From NCBI RefSeq assembly GCF_043290135.1, contig NC_134707.1:142911319-142975318 (forward strand): 64,000 nt of DNA, read 5' to 3'. Shown here one piece after another: positions 42,043-56,600 of this stretch. Positions within the stretch are counted from its first letter, which is position 1. Each line of letters opens with the position of its first letter. Position numbers and translations under genes: made by a program. This DNA is from Rhipicephalus microplus. Taxonomy: Eukaryota; Arthropoda; Arachnida; Ixodida; Ixodidae. The notes under the pieces were generated by a model. That model searched no databases. It saw nothing but the letters and a program-made list of their open reading frames with translations, and had not been told where the DNA came from.

Positions 42043-45000
42043 CTCCGCAACTAGAAACTCCACAGCTAGAAACCCCCCAACTATAAACTTCACAACTATA
42101 AACACAACAACTAGAGACTGCACAACTAGAGACTCCGCTACTAGAAACTCCGCAGCTAGAAACTCCGCAACTAGAAACTCCACAACTTGAAACTCTGCAA
42201 CTCGAAACTCTGCAACTAAAAAATCCACAACTATAAACTCAAGTGGAAACTCCCGACCTGGAAACTCCCCAACTAGAAACTCCGCAACAAGAAAATACAC
42301 AACTAGAAACTTCACAACTAGAAACTCCCCAACAAAAACTTCACAAGTAGAAACTCCACAACTAGAAACTCCACAACTAGAGACTGCACAACTAGAGACT
42401 GTACAACTAGAGACTGCATTTAGAAACTCCTCAGATAGAAACTACACAACTAGAAACACCTCGACTAGAGATTCCATAGGTAGAAACTCCACAGCTATAA
42501 TTTGCACAACTAGAAACCCCTCAACTGGAAACTCCTCAACTAGGAACTCTGCAAATAGAAAATCTACAACTAGAAACTCGAAAACTAAAAACTCCAACTA
42601 GAAACTCCACAACTAGAAACTTCACAACTAGAAACTCCACAAATGGACACTCCACAACTAGAAACTCCACAACTAGAGACTCCACAACTAGGAACTCCAC
42701 AAATTGAGACTCCACAACTAGAAACTACACAGATTGAAACACCACAACTTGAAACTCCAAAACCAGAAACTCCACAACTGGAAACTCCGCAACTAAAAAC
42801 TCCAACACTAGAAAATCCACAACTTAAAGCTCCACAACTAGAAACTCCGCAACTAGAAACACGACCACTAGAAACTCCACAAATAGAAACTCCACACCTA
42901 TAAATTCCACAACTTGAAACTCCACAGCCAGAAACTCCACAACTAGAAATTCCATAACTGGAAACTCCACAACTAGAAACTCCACAATTTGAAACTCCAC
43001 AACTAGAAACTCCACAACTAGAGACTCCACAACTAGAAACTCCACCACTAGAAACTCCACAACTACGAACCTCACAACTAGAAACTCCACAACTAGAAAC
43101 TCCGCAACTGGAAACTCCACAGCCAGAAACTCCACAACTAGAAACTCCACAACTAGAAACACCACATCTGGAAACTCCGCAACAACAAACTCTGCAACCA
43201 GAAACTCCACAACTAGAATTTCCACAGCTAGAGACTCAACAACTAGAGACTCCTCAACTAAAAGCTCCACAACTAGACACTCCACAACTAGAAACTCCGC
43301 AACTAGAAACTCGACAACTAGAAACTCAACAACTAGAAACTCCACACCTATAAATTCCTCAACTTGAAACTCCACAACTAAAAGTCCACTACTAGAAACT
43401 CCACAACTAGAAACTCCGCGAATAGAAACTCCCCAACTAGAAACTCCACAACTAGAAACTGCGTAACTAAAAACTCCACAACTTGAAACTCTGCAACTCG
43501 AAACTCTGCAACTAGAAAATCCACAACTATAAACTCAAGTAGAAACTCCCCAACTGGAAACTCCGCCACTAGAAACTCTGCAACTAGAAAATCCACAACT
43601 AGAAACTTCAAAACTAGAAACTCCCCAACAAAAAACTCCACAACTAGAAACCCCACAACTAGAAACTCCACAACTAGAGACTGCACAACTAGAGACTTTG
43701 CATTTAGAAACTCCTCAGATAGAAACTACACAACTAAAAACACCACGACTAGAGATCCCATAAGTAGAAACTCCACAGCTAGAATTTCCACAACTAGAAA
43801 CCCCTCAACTAGAAACTCCACAACTAGGATGTCTGCAAATAGAAAATCTACAACTAGAAACTCGAAAACTAAAAACTCCAACTAGAAACTCCACAACTAG
43901 AAACTTCACAACTAGAAACTCCACAAATGGGCACTCCACAACTAGAAACTCCACAACTAGAGACTCCACAAATAGGAACTCCACAAATATAGACTCCACA
44001 ACTACAAACTACACAGATTGAAACTACACAACTTGAAACTCCACAACCAGAAACTCTGCAACTAGAAACTCCGCAACTAAAAACTCCACAACTAGAAAAT
44101 CCACAACTAGAAACTCCACAACTAGAAACTCCGCAACTAGAAACCCGACCACTAGAAACTCACAAATAGAAACTCCACAACTATAAATTCCACAACTTGA
44201 AACTCCACAGCTAGAAACTCCACAACTAGAAATTCCACAACTGGAAACTCCACAGCTAGAAAGTCCACAACTAGAAACTCTGCAACTAGAAACTCCGCAA
44301 CTAGAAACTCCACAGCTAGAAAATCCACCACTAGAAACTCCACAACTAGCAACTCCACAACTACAGACTCCACAACTAGAAAACTCCGCAACTAGAAACT
44401 CCCAACTAGACCCTCCGCAACTAGTAACTCTACAACTTCACAATCCACAACTAAAAACTCCACAATTTGAAACTCCACAACTAGATACTCCACAACTACA
44501 AACTCCACAACTTGAGACTTCGCAACTAGAAACTCGGCAACTTGAATCTCCGCAAATAGAAACTCTGAAACTAGAAACTCCACAACTAGAAAACTCCGCA
44601 ACGTGAAACTCTGCAACTAGAAACTCCGCAATTAGAAACTCCACAGCTAGAAACTTCACTACTTGAAACACCACAACTAGATACTCCACAACTACGAATT
44701 CCACAACTAGGAACTCCACAACTAGAAACTCCGCAACTAGAAGCTTCGCAACTAGAATTTTTACAGCTAGAAACTCAACAACTTGACACTTCGCAACTAG
44801 AAACTCGGCAACTAGAAACCCAACAACCAGAAACTCGACAACTAGAAACTCCACAAGTTGAAACCCAACAAATAGATACTCCACAACTACAGACTCCACA
44901 ACTAGAAAACTCTGCAACGTGAAACTCTGCAACTAGAAACTCCGCAATTAGAAACTCCACAGCTAGAAACTTCACTACTTGAAACACCACAACTAGATAC

Positions 45001-45448
45001 TCCACAACTACGAATTCCACAACTACAAATTCCGCAACTAGAAACTCCACAACTGGAAACTCCGCAACTAGAAACTCCACAGCTAGAAACTCCATAACTT
45101 GAGACTTCGCGACTAGAAACTCAGCAACTAGAAACTCAACAACTAGAAACTCCACCACTAGAAACTCTACAACTAGGAACACTACAACTTCAAAATCCGC
45201 AACTGAAAACTCCTCAACTTGAAACTCCACAACTAGATACTCCACAACTACAAACTCCACCACTAGAAACTCCACAACCTGAAACTCCGCAACCAGAAAC
45301 TCCGCAACTAAAAACTCCACAACTAGAAACTCCACAAGTAGAAACTCCACAACTAGAAACTCCGCAACTAGAAACTCCACAACTAGACACTCTACAGCTA
45401 GAAACTCGACACCTATAAATTCCACAACTTGAAACTCCACAACTAAAA
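42043..45448 (+). repeat. Higher-order repeat E, copy 1 (3,406 bp)
   Basis: CACAGCTAGAAACCCCCC at 42061 recurs at 45467 (offset 3,406). The match continues through GACCTGGAAACTCC, CATAGGTAG (cassette 42462), AAATGGACACTCC, TTAAAGCTCC, CACAACTAGGATGTC and AACTTCACTACTTG. In its second half the offset to copy 2 is 3,481 bp. An internal 315-bp tandem duplication of the AACTTCACTACTTG block is present (~44650 and ~44965). Confidence 0.9.
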
Positions 45449-48400
45449 CTCCGCAACTAGAAACTCCACAGCTAGAAACCCCCCAACTATAAACTTCACA
45501 ACTATAAACACAACAACTAGAGACTGCACAACTAGAGACTCCGCTACTAGAAACTCCGCAGCTAGAAACTCCGCAACTAGAAACTCCACAACTTGAAACT
45601 CTGCAACTCGAAACTCTGCAACTAAAAAATCCACAACTATAAACTCAAGTGGAAACTCCCGACCTGGAAACTCCCCAACTAGAAACTCCGCAACAAGAAA
45701 ATACACAACTAGAAACTTCACAACTAGAAACTCCCCAACAAAAACTTCACAAGTAGAAACTCCACAACTAGAAACTCCACAACTAGAGACTGCACAACTA
45801 GAGACTGTACAACTAGAGACTGCATTTAGAAACTCCTCAGATAAAAACTACACAACTAGAAACACCTCGACTAGAGATTCCATAGGTAGAAACTCCACAG
45901 CTATAATTTGCACAACTAGAAACCCCTCAACTGGAAACTCCTCAACTAGGAACTCTGCAAATAGAAAATCTACAACTAGAAACTCGAAAACTAAAAACTC
46001 CAACTAGAAACTCCACAACTAGAAACTTCACAACTAGAAACTCCACAAATGGACACTCCACAACTAGAAACTCCACAACTAGAGACTCCACAACTAGGAA
46101 CTCCACAAATTGAGACTCCACAACTAGAAACTACACAGATTGAAACACCACAACTTGAAACTCCAAAACCAGAAACTCCACAACTGGAAACTCCGCAACT
46201 AAAAACTCCAACACTAGAAAATCCACAACTTAAAGCTCCACAACTAGAAACTCCGCAACTAGAAACACGACCACTAGAAACTCCACAAATAGAAACTCCA
46301 CACCTATAAATTCCACAACTTTAAACTCCACAGCCAGAAACTCCACAACTAGAAATTCCATAACTGGAAACTCCACAACTAGAAACTCCACAATTTGAAA
46401 CTCCACAACTAGAAACTCCACAACTAGAGACTCCACAACTAGAAACTCCACCACTAGAAACTCCACAACTACGAACCTCACAACTAGAAACTCCACAACT
46501 AGAAACTCCGCAACTGGAAACTCCACAGCCAGAAACTCCACAACTAGAAACTCCACAACTAGAAACACCACATCTGGAAACTCCGCAACAACAAACTCTG
46601 CAACCAGAAACTCCACAACTAGAATTTCCACAGCTAGAGACTCAACAACTAGAGACTCCTCAACTAAAAGCTCCACAACTAGACACTCCACAACTAGAAA
46701 CACGACAACTAGAAACTCAACAACTAGAAACTCCACACCTATAAATTCCTCAACTTGAAACTCCACAACTAAAAGTCCACTACTAGAAACTCCACAACTA
46801 GAAACTCCGCGAATAGAAACTCCCCAACTAGAAACTCCACAACTAGAAACTCAGCAACTAGAAACTCCGCAACTAGAAACTCTGCAAATAGAAACTCCGC
46901 AACTAGAAACTCCACAGCTAGAAACCCCTCAACTAGAAACTGCGTAACTAAAAACTCCACAACTTGAAACTCTGCAACTCGAAACTCTGCAACTAGAAAA
47001 TCCACAACTATAAACTCAAGTAGAAACTCCCCAACTGGAAACTCCGCCACTAGAAACTCTGCAACTAGAAAATCCACAACTAGAAACTTCAAAACTAGAA
47101 ACTCCCCAACAAAAAACTCCACAACTAGAAACCCCACAACTAGAAACTCCACAACTAGAGACTGCACAACTAGAGACTTTGCATTTAGAAACTCCTCAGA
47201 TAGAAACTACACAACTAAAAACACCACGACTAGAGATCCCATAAGTAGAAACTCCACAGCTAGAATTTCCACAACTAGAAACCCCTCAACTAGAAACTCC
47301 ACAACTAGGATGTCTGCAAATAGAAAATCTACAACTAGAAACTCGAAAACTAAAAACTCCAACTAGAAACTCCACAACTAGAAACTTCACAACTAGAAAC
47401 TCCACAAATGGGCACTCCACAACTAGAAACTCCACAACTAGAGACTCCACAACTAGGAACTCCACAAATATAGACTCCACAACTACAAACTACACAGATT
47501 GAAACTACACAACTTGAAACTCCACAACCAGAAACTCTGCAACTAGAAACTCCGCAACTAAAAACTCCACAACTAGAAAATCCACAACTAGAAACTCCAC
47601 AACTAGAAACTCCGCAACTAGAAACCCGACCACTAGAAACTCACAAATAGAAACTCCACAACTATAAATTCCACAACTTGAAACTCCACAGCTAGAAACT
47701 CCAAAACTAGAAATTCCACAACTGGAAACTCCACAGCTAGAAAGTCCACAACTAGAAACTCTGCAACTAGAAACTCCGCAACTAGAAACTCCACAGCTAG
47801 AAAATCCACCACTAGAAACTCCACAACTAGCAACTCCACAACTACAGACTCCACAACTAGAAAACTCCGCAACTAGAAACTCCCAACTAGACCCTCCGCA
47901 ACTAGTAACTCTACAACTTCACAATCCACAACTAAAAACTCCACAATTTGAAACTCCACAACTAGATACTCCACAACTACAAAGTCCACAACTTGAGACT
48001 TCGCAACTAGAAACTCGGCAACTTGAATCTCCGCAAATAGAAACTCTGAAACTAGAAACTCCACAACTAGAAAACTCCGCAACGTGAAACTCTGCAACTA
48101 GAAACTCCGCAATTAGAAACTCCACAGCTAGAAACTTCACTACTTGAAACACCACAACTAGATACTCCACAACTACGAATTCCACAACTAGGAACTCCAC
48201 AACTAGAAACTCCGCAACTAGAAGCTTCGCAACTAGAATTTTTACAGCTAGAAACTCAACAACTTGACACTTCGCAACTAGAAACTCGGCAACTAGAAAC
48301 CCAACAACCAGAAACTCGACAACTAGAAACTCCCCAAGTTGAAACCCAACAAATAGATACTCCACAACTACAGACTCCACAACTAGAAAACTCTGCAACG

Positions 48401-48929
48401 TGAAACTCTGCAACTAGAAACTCCGCAATTAGAAACTCCACAGCTAGAAACTTCACTACTTGAAACACCACAACTAGATACTCCACAACTACGAATTCCA
48501 CAACTACAAATTCCGCAACTAGAAACTCCACAACTGGAAACTCCGCAACTAGAAACTCCACAGCTAGAAACTCCACAACTTGAGACTTCGCGACTAGAAA
48601 CTCAGCAACTAGAAACTCAACAACTAGAAACTCCACCACTAGAAACTCTACAACTAGGAACACTACAACTTCAAAATCCGCAACTGAAAACTCCTCAACT
48701 TGAAACTCCACAACTAGATACTCCACAACTACAAACTCCACCACTAGAAACTCCACAACCTGAAACTCCGCAACCAGAAACTCCGCAACTAAAAACTCCA
48801 CAACTAGAAACTCCACAAGTAGAAACTCCACAACTAGAAACTCCGCAACTAGAAACTCCACAACTAGACACTCAACAACTAGAAACTCGACACCTATAAT
48901 TTCCACAACTTGAAACTCCACAACTAAAA
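45449..48929 (+). repeat. Higher-order repeat E, copy 2 (3,481 bp)
   Basis: Near-identical to copy 1. Differences are a lost 15-bp unit around 46.70 kb and a gain of 90 bp (six units, about 46851-46940: CTCAGCAACTAG to CCCCTCAACTAG), net +75 bp. Cassettes lie at 45868 and 47227. The AACTTCACTACTTG block is again doubled (~48130 and ~48445), so that duplication predates the copying. Confidence 0.9.
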
Positions 48930-51758
48930 CTCCACAACTAGAAACTCCACAACTAGAAACTCCACAACTAGAAACTCTGCAACTAGAAACTCCGCAACTA
49001 GGAACTCTGGAAATAGAAAATCTACAGCTAGAAACTCGAAAACAAAAAAACACCAACTAGAAACTCCACAACTAGAAACTGCACAACTAGAAATTCCACA
49101 AATAGACACTCCACAACTAGAAACACCACAACTAGAGACTTCACAACTAGGAACTCCAAAATTGAGACTCCACAACTAGAAACTACACAGATAGAAATTC
49201 CACAACTGGAAACTGCACAACTAAAAACTTCACAACTAGAAACTCTACAGCTAGAAACTCCACAACTTGAGACTTCGCAAATAGAAACTCGTCAACTGGA
49301 AACTCAACCACTAGAAACTCCACAGCTAGAAACTCCACAACTTGAGACTTCGCAACAAGAAACTCGGCAACTAGAATCTCCACAACTAGAAACTCTTCAA
49401 CTAGAAACTCCGCGACTACAAACTCCGCAACTAGAAACTCCACAAGCAGAAACTCCACAACTTGAGACTTCGCAAATAGAAACTCGTCAACTAGAAACTC
49501 AACAACTAGAAACTCCACAGCTAGAAACTCCACAACTAGAAACTCCACAACTAGAAACTCCGCAACTGGAAACTCCACAGCCAGAAACTCCACAACTAGA
49601 AACACCACATCTGGAAACTCCGCAACAACAAACTCTGGAACCAGAAACTCCACAACTAGAATTTCCACAGCTAGAGACTAAACAACTACAGACTCCTCAA
49701 CTAAAAGCTCCACAACTAGACACTCCACAACTAGAAACTCCGCAACTAGAAACCCGACAACTAAAAACTTAACAACTAGAAACTCCACACCTATAAATTC
49801 CTCAACTTGAAACTCCACAACTAAAAGTCCACTACTAGAAACTCCACAACTAGAAACTCCGCGACTAGAAACTCCCCAACTAGAAACTCCATAACTAGAA
49901 ACTCTGCAACTAGAAACTCCGCAACTAGAAACTCTGCAAATAGATACTCCGCAACTAGAAACTCCACAGCTAGAAACCCCTCAACTAGAAACTCCGTAAC
50001 TAGAAACTCCACAACTTGAAACTCTGCAACTCGAAACTCTGCAACTAGAAAATCCACAACTATAAACTCAAGTAGAAACTCCCCAACTAGAAACTCCGCC
50101 ACTAGAAACTCCACAACTAGAAACTCCACAACTAGAGACTGCACAACTAGAGACTTTGCATTTAGAAACTCCTCAGATAGAAACTACACAACTAAAAACA
50201 CCACGACTAGAGATTCCATAAGTAGAAACTCCACAGCTAGAATTTCCACAACTAGAAACCCCTCAACTAGAAACTCCACAACTAGGAACTCTGCAAATAG
50301 AAAATCTGCAACTAGAAACTCGAAAACTAAAAACTCCAACTAGAAACTCCACAACTAGAAACTTCACAACTAGAAACTCCACAAATGGACACTCGACAAC
50401 TAGAAACTCCACAACTAGAGACTCCACAACAAGGAACTCCACAAATATAGACTCCACAACTAGAAACTACACAGATTGAAACTACACAACTTGAAACTCC
50501 ACAACCAGAAACTCTGCAACTAGAAACTCCACCACTAAAAACTCCACAACTAGAAAATCCACAACTAGAAACTCCACAACCAGAAACTCCGCCACTAGAA
50601 ACCCGACCACTAGAAACTCCACAAATAGAAACTCCACAACTATAAATTCCACAACTTGAAACTCCACAGCTAGAAACTCCACAACTAGAAATTCCACAAC
50701 TGGAAACTCCACAGCTAGAAAGTCCACAACTAGAAACTCTGCAACTAGAAACTCCGCAACTAGAAACTCCACAGCTAGAAAATCCACCACTAGAAACTCC
50801 ACAACTAGCAACTCCACAACTACAAACTCCCCAACTAGAAACTCCACAGCTTGAAACTCCGCAACTAGAAACTCCGCAACTAGAAACTCCACAACTAGTA
50901 AACTCCGCAACGTGAAACTCTGCAACTAGAAACTCCGCAATTAGAAACTCCACAGCTAGAAACTTCACTATTTGAAACACCACAACTAGATATTCCACAA
51001 CTACGAATTTCCACAACTAGAAACTCCACAACTAGAAACTCCGCAACTAGAAACTCGGCAACTAGAAACCCAACAACCAGAAACTCCACAACTAGAAACT
51101 CCACAAGTTGAAACCCAACAAATAGATACTCCACAACTACAGACTCCACAACTAGAAACTCCCACACTAGAAACTCCACAACTTGAAACTCCGAAACTAG
51201 AAACTCCACAACTAGAAAACTCCGCAACGTGAAACTCTGCAACTAGAAACTCCGCAATTAGAAACTCCACAGCTAGAAACTTCACTACTTGAAACACCAC
51301 AACTAGATACTCCACAACTACGAATTCCACAACTACAAATTCCGCAACTAGAAACTCCAAAACTGGAAACTCCGCAAGTAGAAACTCCACAGCTAGAAAC
51401 TCCACAACTTGATACTTCGCGACTAGAAACTCAGCAACTAGAAACTCAACAACTAGAAACTCCACCACTAGAAACTCCACAACTAGCACCTCTACAACTT
51501 CAAAATCCACAACTAAAAACTCCTCAACTTGAAACTCCACAACCAGATACTCCACAACTACAAACTCCACCACTAGAAACTCCACAACCTAAAACTCCGC
51601 AACCAGAAACTCCGCAACTAAAAACTCCACAACTAGAAACTCCACAAGTAGAAACTCCACAACTAGAAACTCTGCAACTAGAAACTCCACAACTAGACAC
51701 TCAACAACTAGAATCTCGTCACCTATAAATTCCACAACTTGAAACTCCACAACTAAAA
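48930..51758 (+). repeat. Higher-order repeat F, copy 1 (~2.83 kb)
   Basis: The run after CAACTAAAACTCCAC at ~48930, including CAAAAAAACACC, ATTGAGACTCC and ACAGATAGAAATTCC, returns at ~51759 (offset 2,829). Further in, the offset grows to 3,009 and 3,024 bp because copy 2 has about 12-13 more units. Its second half (50.2-51.7 kb, cassette 50204) is also E-like (offset about 2,977 bp from 47.2 kb), so F is an E-derived period. Confidence 0.82.
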
Positions 51759-53674
51759 CTCCACAACTAGAAACTCCACAACTAGACACTCCACAACTAG
51801 AAACTCTGCAACTAGAAACTCTGCAACTAGAAACACTGGAAATAGAAAATCTACAGCTAGAAACTCTAAAACAAAAAAACTCCAACTAGAAACTCCACAA
51901 CTAGAAACTGCACAACTAGAAACTCCACAAATAGACACTCCACAACTAGAAACACCACAACTAGAGACTTCACAACTAGGAACTCAAAAATTGAGACTCC
52001 ACAACTAGAAACTACACAGATAGAAATTCCACAACTGGAAACTGCACAACTGAAAACTTCACAACTAGAAACTCTACAGCTAGAAGCTCCACAACTTGAG
52101 ACTTCGCAAATAGAAACTCGTCAACTGGAAACTCAACCACTAGAAACTCCACAGCTAGAAACTCCACAACTTGAGACTTCGCAACAAGAAACTCGGCAAC
52201 TAGAATCTCCACAACTAGAAACTCTTCAACTAGAAACTCCGCAACTACCAACTCCGCAACTAGAAACTCCACAAGCAGAAACTCCACAACTTGAGACTTC
52301 GCAAATAGAAACTCGTCAACTAGAAACTCAACAACTAGAAACTCCACAGCTAGAAACTCCACAACTAGAAACTCCACAACTTGAGAGTTCGCAACTAGAA
52401 ACTCCACAACTAGAAACTCCACAACTAGAGACTCCACAACTAGAAACTCCACCACTAGAAACTCAACAACTACGAACCTCACAACTAGAAACTCCACAAC
52501 TAGAAACTCCGCAACTGGAAACTCCACAGCCAGAAACTCCACAACTAGAAACACCACATCTGGAAACTCCGCAACAACAAACTCTGCAACCAGAAACTCC
52601 ACAACTAGAATTTCCACAGCTAGTGACTCAACAACTAGAGACTCCTCAACTAAAAGCTCCACAACTAGACACTCCACAACTAGAAACTACGCAACTAGAA
52701 ACCCGGCAACTAGAAACTCAACAACTAGAAACTCCACACCTATAAATTCCTCAACTTGAAACTCCACAACTAAAAGTCCACTACTAGAAACTCCACAACT
52801 AGAAACTCGGCGACTAGAAACTCCCCAACTAGAAACTCCACAACTAGAAACTCTGCAACTAGAAACTCCGCAACTAGAAACTCTGCAAATAGAAACTCCG
52901 CAACTAGAAACTCCACAGCTAGAAACCCCTCAACTAGAAACTCCGTACCTAGAAACTCCACAACTTGAAACTCTGCAACTCGAAACTCTGCAGCTAGAAA
53001 ATCCACAACTATAAACTCCAGTAGAAACTCCCCAACTGGAAACTCCGCCACTAGAAACTCCGCAACTAGAAAATCCACAACTAGAAACTTCACAACTAGA
53101 AACTCCCCAACAAAAAACTCCACAACTAGAAACTCCACAACTAGAAACTCCACAACTAGAGACTGCACAACTAGAGACTTTGCATTTAGAAACTCATCAG
53201 ATAGAAACTACACAACTAAAAACACCACGACTAGAGATTCCATAAGTAGAAACTCCACAGCTAGAATTTCCACAACTAGAAACCCCTCAACTAGAAACTC
53301 CACAACTAGGAACACTGCAAATAGAAAATCTACAACTAGAAACTCGAAAACTAAAAACTCCAACTAGAAACTCCACAACTAGAAACTTCACATTTAGAAA
53401 CTCCACAAATGGACACTCCACAACTAGAAACTCCACAACTAGAGACTCCACAACTAGGAACTCCACAAATATAGACTCCACAACTAGAAACTACACAGAC
53501 TGAAACTACACAACATGAAACTCCTTAACCAGAAACTCTGCAACTAGAAACTCCGCAACTAAAAATTCCACAACTAGAAAATCCACAACTAGAAACTCCG
53601 CAACTAGAAATTCCGCAACTAGAAACCCGACCACTAGAAACTCCACAAATAGAAACTCCACAACTATAAATTCC
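51759..53674 (+). repeat. Higher-order repeat F, copy 2 (partial)
   Basis: It matches F copy 1 to about 53.7 kb (cassette 53228 against 50204, offset 3,024). It contains the block 52.44-53.67 kb (CTACGAACCTC, CAACAACAAACTC, CGTACCTAG, GTCCACTACTAG) that is reused at 55.51-56.77 kb and 61.14-62.29 kb. Confidence 0.82.
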
Positions 53675-56600
53675 ACAACTTGAAACTCCACAGCTAGAAA
53701 CTCCACAACTAAAAATTCGACAACTGGAAACTCCACAGCTAGAAAGTCCACAACTAGAAACTCCACAACTAGAAACTTTGCAACTAGAGACTGCACAACT
53801 AGAGACTTTGCATTTAGAAACTCCTCAGGTAGAAACTACACAAATAGAAACTCCACGACTAGAGATTCCATAAGTAGAAACTCCACAGCTAGGATTTCCA
53901 CAACTAGAAACCCCACAACTAGAAACTCCACAACTAGGAACTCTGCAAATAGAAAATCTACAACTAGAAACTCGAAAACTAAAAACTCCAACAAGAAACT
54001 CTACAACTAGAAACTTCACAACTAGAAACTCCACAAATAGGAACTCCAAAATTGGGACTCCTCAGCTAGAAACAACACAGATTGAAGTTCCACAACTATA
54101 AACTCCACAACTGAAAACTTCGCAACTAGAAACTCTGCAACTAGAAATTTTACAGCTAGAAACTCCACAACTTGAGACTTCGCAAATAGAAACTCGTCAA
54201 CTGGAAACTCATCCACTAGGAACTCCACAGCTAGAAACTCCACAACTAGAAACTCCAAAACTTGAAACCCAACAAATAGATACTCCACAACTACAGACTC
54301 CACAACTTGAAACACCACAACTAGATACTCCACAACTACAAATTCCGCAACTAGAAACTCCACAACTAGAAATTCCGCAACTAGAAACTCCCCACTAGAA
54401 ACTCCACAACTAGAATCTCTGCAACTAGAAACTCCGCAAGTAGAAACTCTGCAACTAGAAACTCCGCTACCAGAAACTCCACAGCTAGTAACTCCGCAAT
54501 TAGAAACTCCAAGACTTGAAACTCTGCCACTAGAAGCTCCACAACTAGAAAACTCCGCAACTACATACTCTGTAACTTGAAACTCCGCAACTAGAAACTC
54601 CACAGCTAGAAACTCCACAACTTGAAACACCACAACTAGATACTCCACAACTACAAATTCCACAACTAGAAACTCCACAACTAGAAACACCACATCTTGA
54701 AACTCCGCAACAACAAACTCTGCAACCAGAAACTCCAAAACTAGAATTTCCACAGCTAGAGACTCAACAACTAGAAACTCCTCAACTAAAAGCTCCACAA
54801 CTAGAAACTCCACAACTAAAAACTCCGCAACTTGAAACCCGACAACTAGAAACTCAACAACTAAAACTCCACAACTAGAAACTCCGCAACTAGAAATTCC
54901 CCAACTAGAAACTTCACAACTAGAAACTCTGCAACTAGAAACTTCGCAACTAGAAACTCCACAGCTAGAAACCCCCCAACTATAAACTTCACAAGTAGAA
55001 ACACAACAACTAGAGACTGCACAACTAGAGACTCCGCCACTAGAAACTCCGCAGCTAGAAACTCCGCAACTAGAAACTCCACAACTTGAAACTCTGCAAC
55101 TCGAAACTCTGCAACTAAAAAATCCACAACATACACTCAAGTAGAAACTCCCGACCTGGAAACTCTCCACCTAGAAACTCCGCAACTAGAAAATACACAA
55201 CTAGAAACTTCACAACTAGAAACTCCCCAACAAAAACTCCACAGCTAGAAACTCCACAACTAGAGACTGCACAACTAGAGACTGTACAACAAGAGACTGC
55301 ATTTAGAAACTCCTCAGATAGAAACTACACAACTAGAAACACCACGACTAGAGATTCCATAAGTAGAAACTCCACAGCTAGAGTTTCCACAACTAGAAAC
55401 CCCTCAACTGAAAACTCCACAACTAGGAACTCTGCAAATAGAAAATCTACAACTAGAACTTCGAAATATAAAAACTCCAACTAGAAACTCCACAACTAGA
55501 AACTTCACAACTAGAAACTCCACCACTAGAAACTCCACAACTACGAACCTCACAACTAGAAACTCCAACACTAGAAACTCCGCAACTGGAAACTCCACAG
55601 CCAGAAACTCCGCAACTGGAAACTCCACAGCCAGAAACTCCACAACTAGAAACACCACATCTGGAAACTCCGCAACAACAAACTCTGCAACCAGAAACTC
55701 CACAACTAGAATTTCCACAGCTAGAGACTCAACAACTAGAGACTCCTCAACTAAAAGCTCCACAACTAGACACTCCACAACTAGAAACTACGCAACTAGA
55801 AACCCGGCAACTAGAAACTCAACAACTAGAAACTCCACACCTATAAATTCCTCAACTTGAAACTCCACAACTAAAAGTCCACTACTAGAAACTCCACAAC
55901 TTGAAACTCGGCGACTAGAAACTCCCCAACTAGAAACTCCACAACTAGAAACTCAGCAACTAGAAACTCCGCAACTAGAAACTCTGCAAATAGAAACTCC
56001 GCAACTAGAAACTCCACAGCTAGAAACCCCTCAACTAGAAACTCCGTACCCAGAAACTCCACAACTTGAAACTCTGCAACTCGAAACTCTGCAGCTAGAA
56101 AATCCACAACTATAAACTCCAGTAGAAACTCCCCAACTGGAAACTCCGCCACTAGAAACTCCGCAACTAGAAAATCCACAACTCGAAACTTCACAACTAG
56201 AAACTCCCCAAAAAAAACTCCACAACTAGAAACTCCCCAACTAGAAACTCCACAACTAGAGACTGCACAACTAGAGACTTTGCATTTAGAAACTCCTCAG
56301 ATAGAAACTACACAACTAAAAACACCACGACTAGAGATTCCATAAGTAGAAACTCCACAGCTAGAATTTCCACAACTAGAAACCCCTCAACTAGAAACTC
56401 CACAACTAGGAACACTGCAAATAGAAAATCTACAACTAGAAACTCGAAAACTAAAAACTCCAACTAGAAACTCCACAACTAGAAACTTCACATTTAGAAA
56501 CTCCACAAATGGACACTCCACAACTAGAAACTCCACAACTAGAGACTCCACAACTAGGAACTCCACAAATATAGACTCCACAACTAGAAACTACACAGAC

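Noticed and set aside
54022..55170. Cys-rich SSCGV repeats resembling keratin-associated or antifreeze-like low-complexity proteins
   Set aside because: It is the second open minus frame of the same unit. The Cys spacing simply reflects the five-codon period and the frame is entered only through indels.
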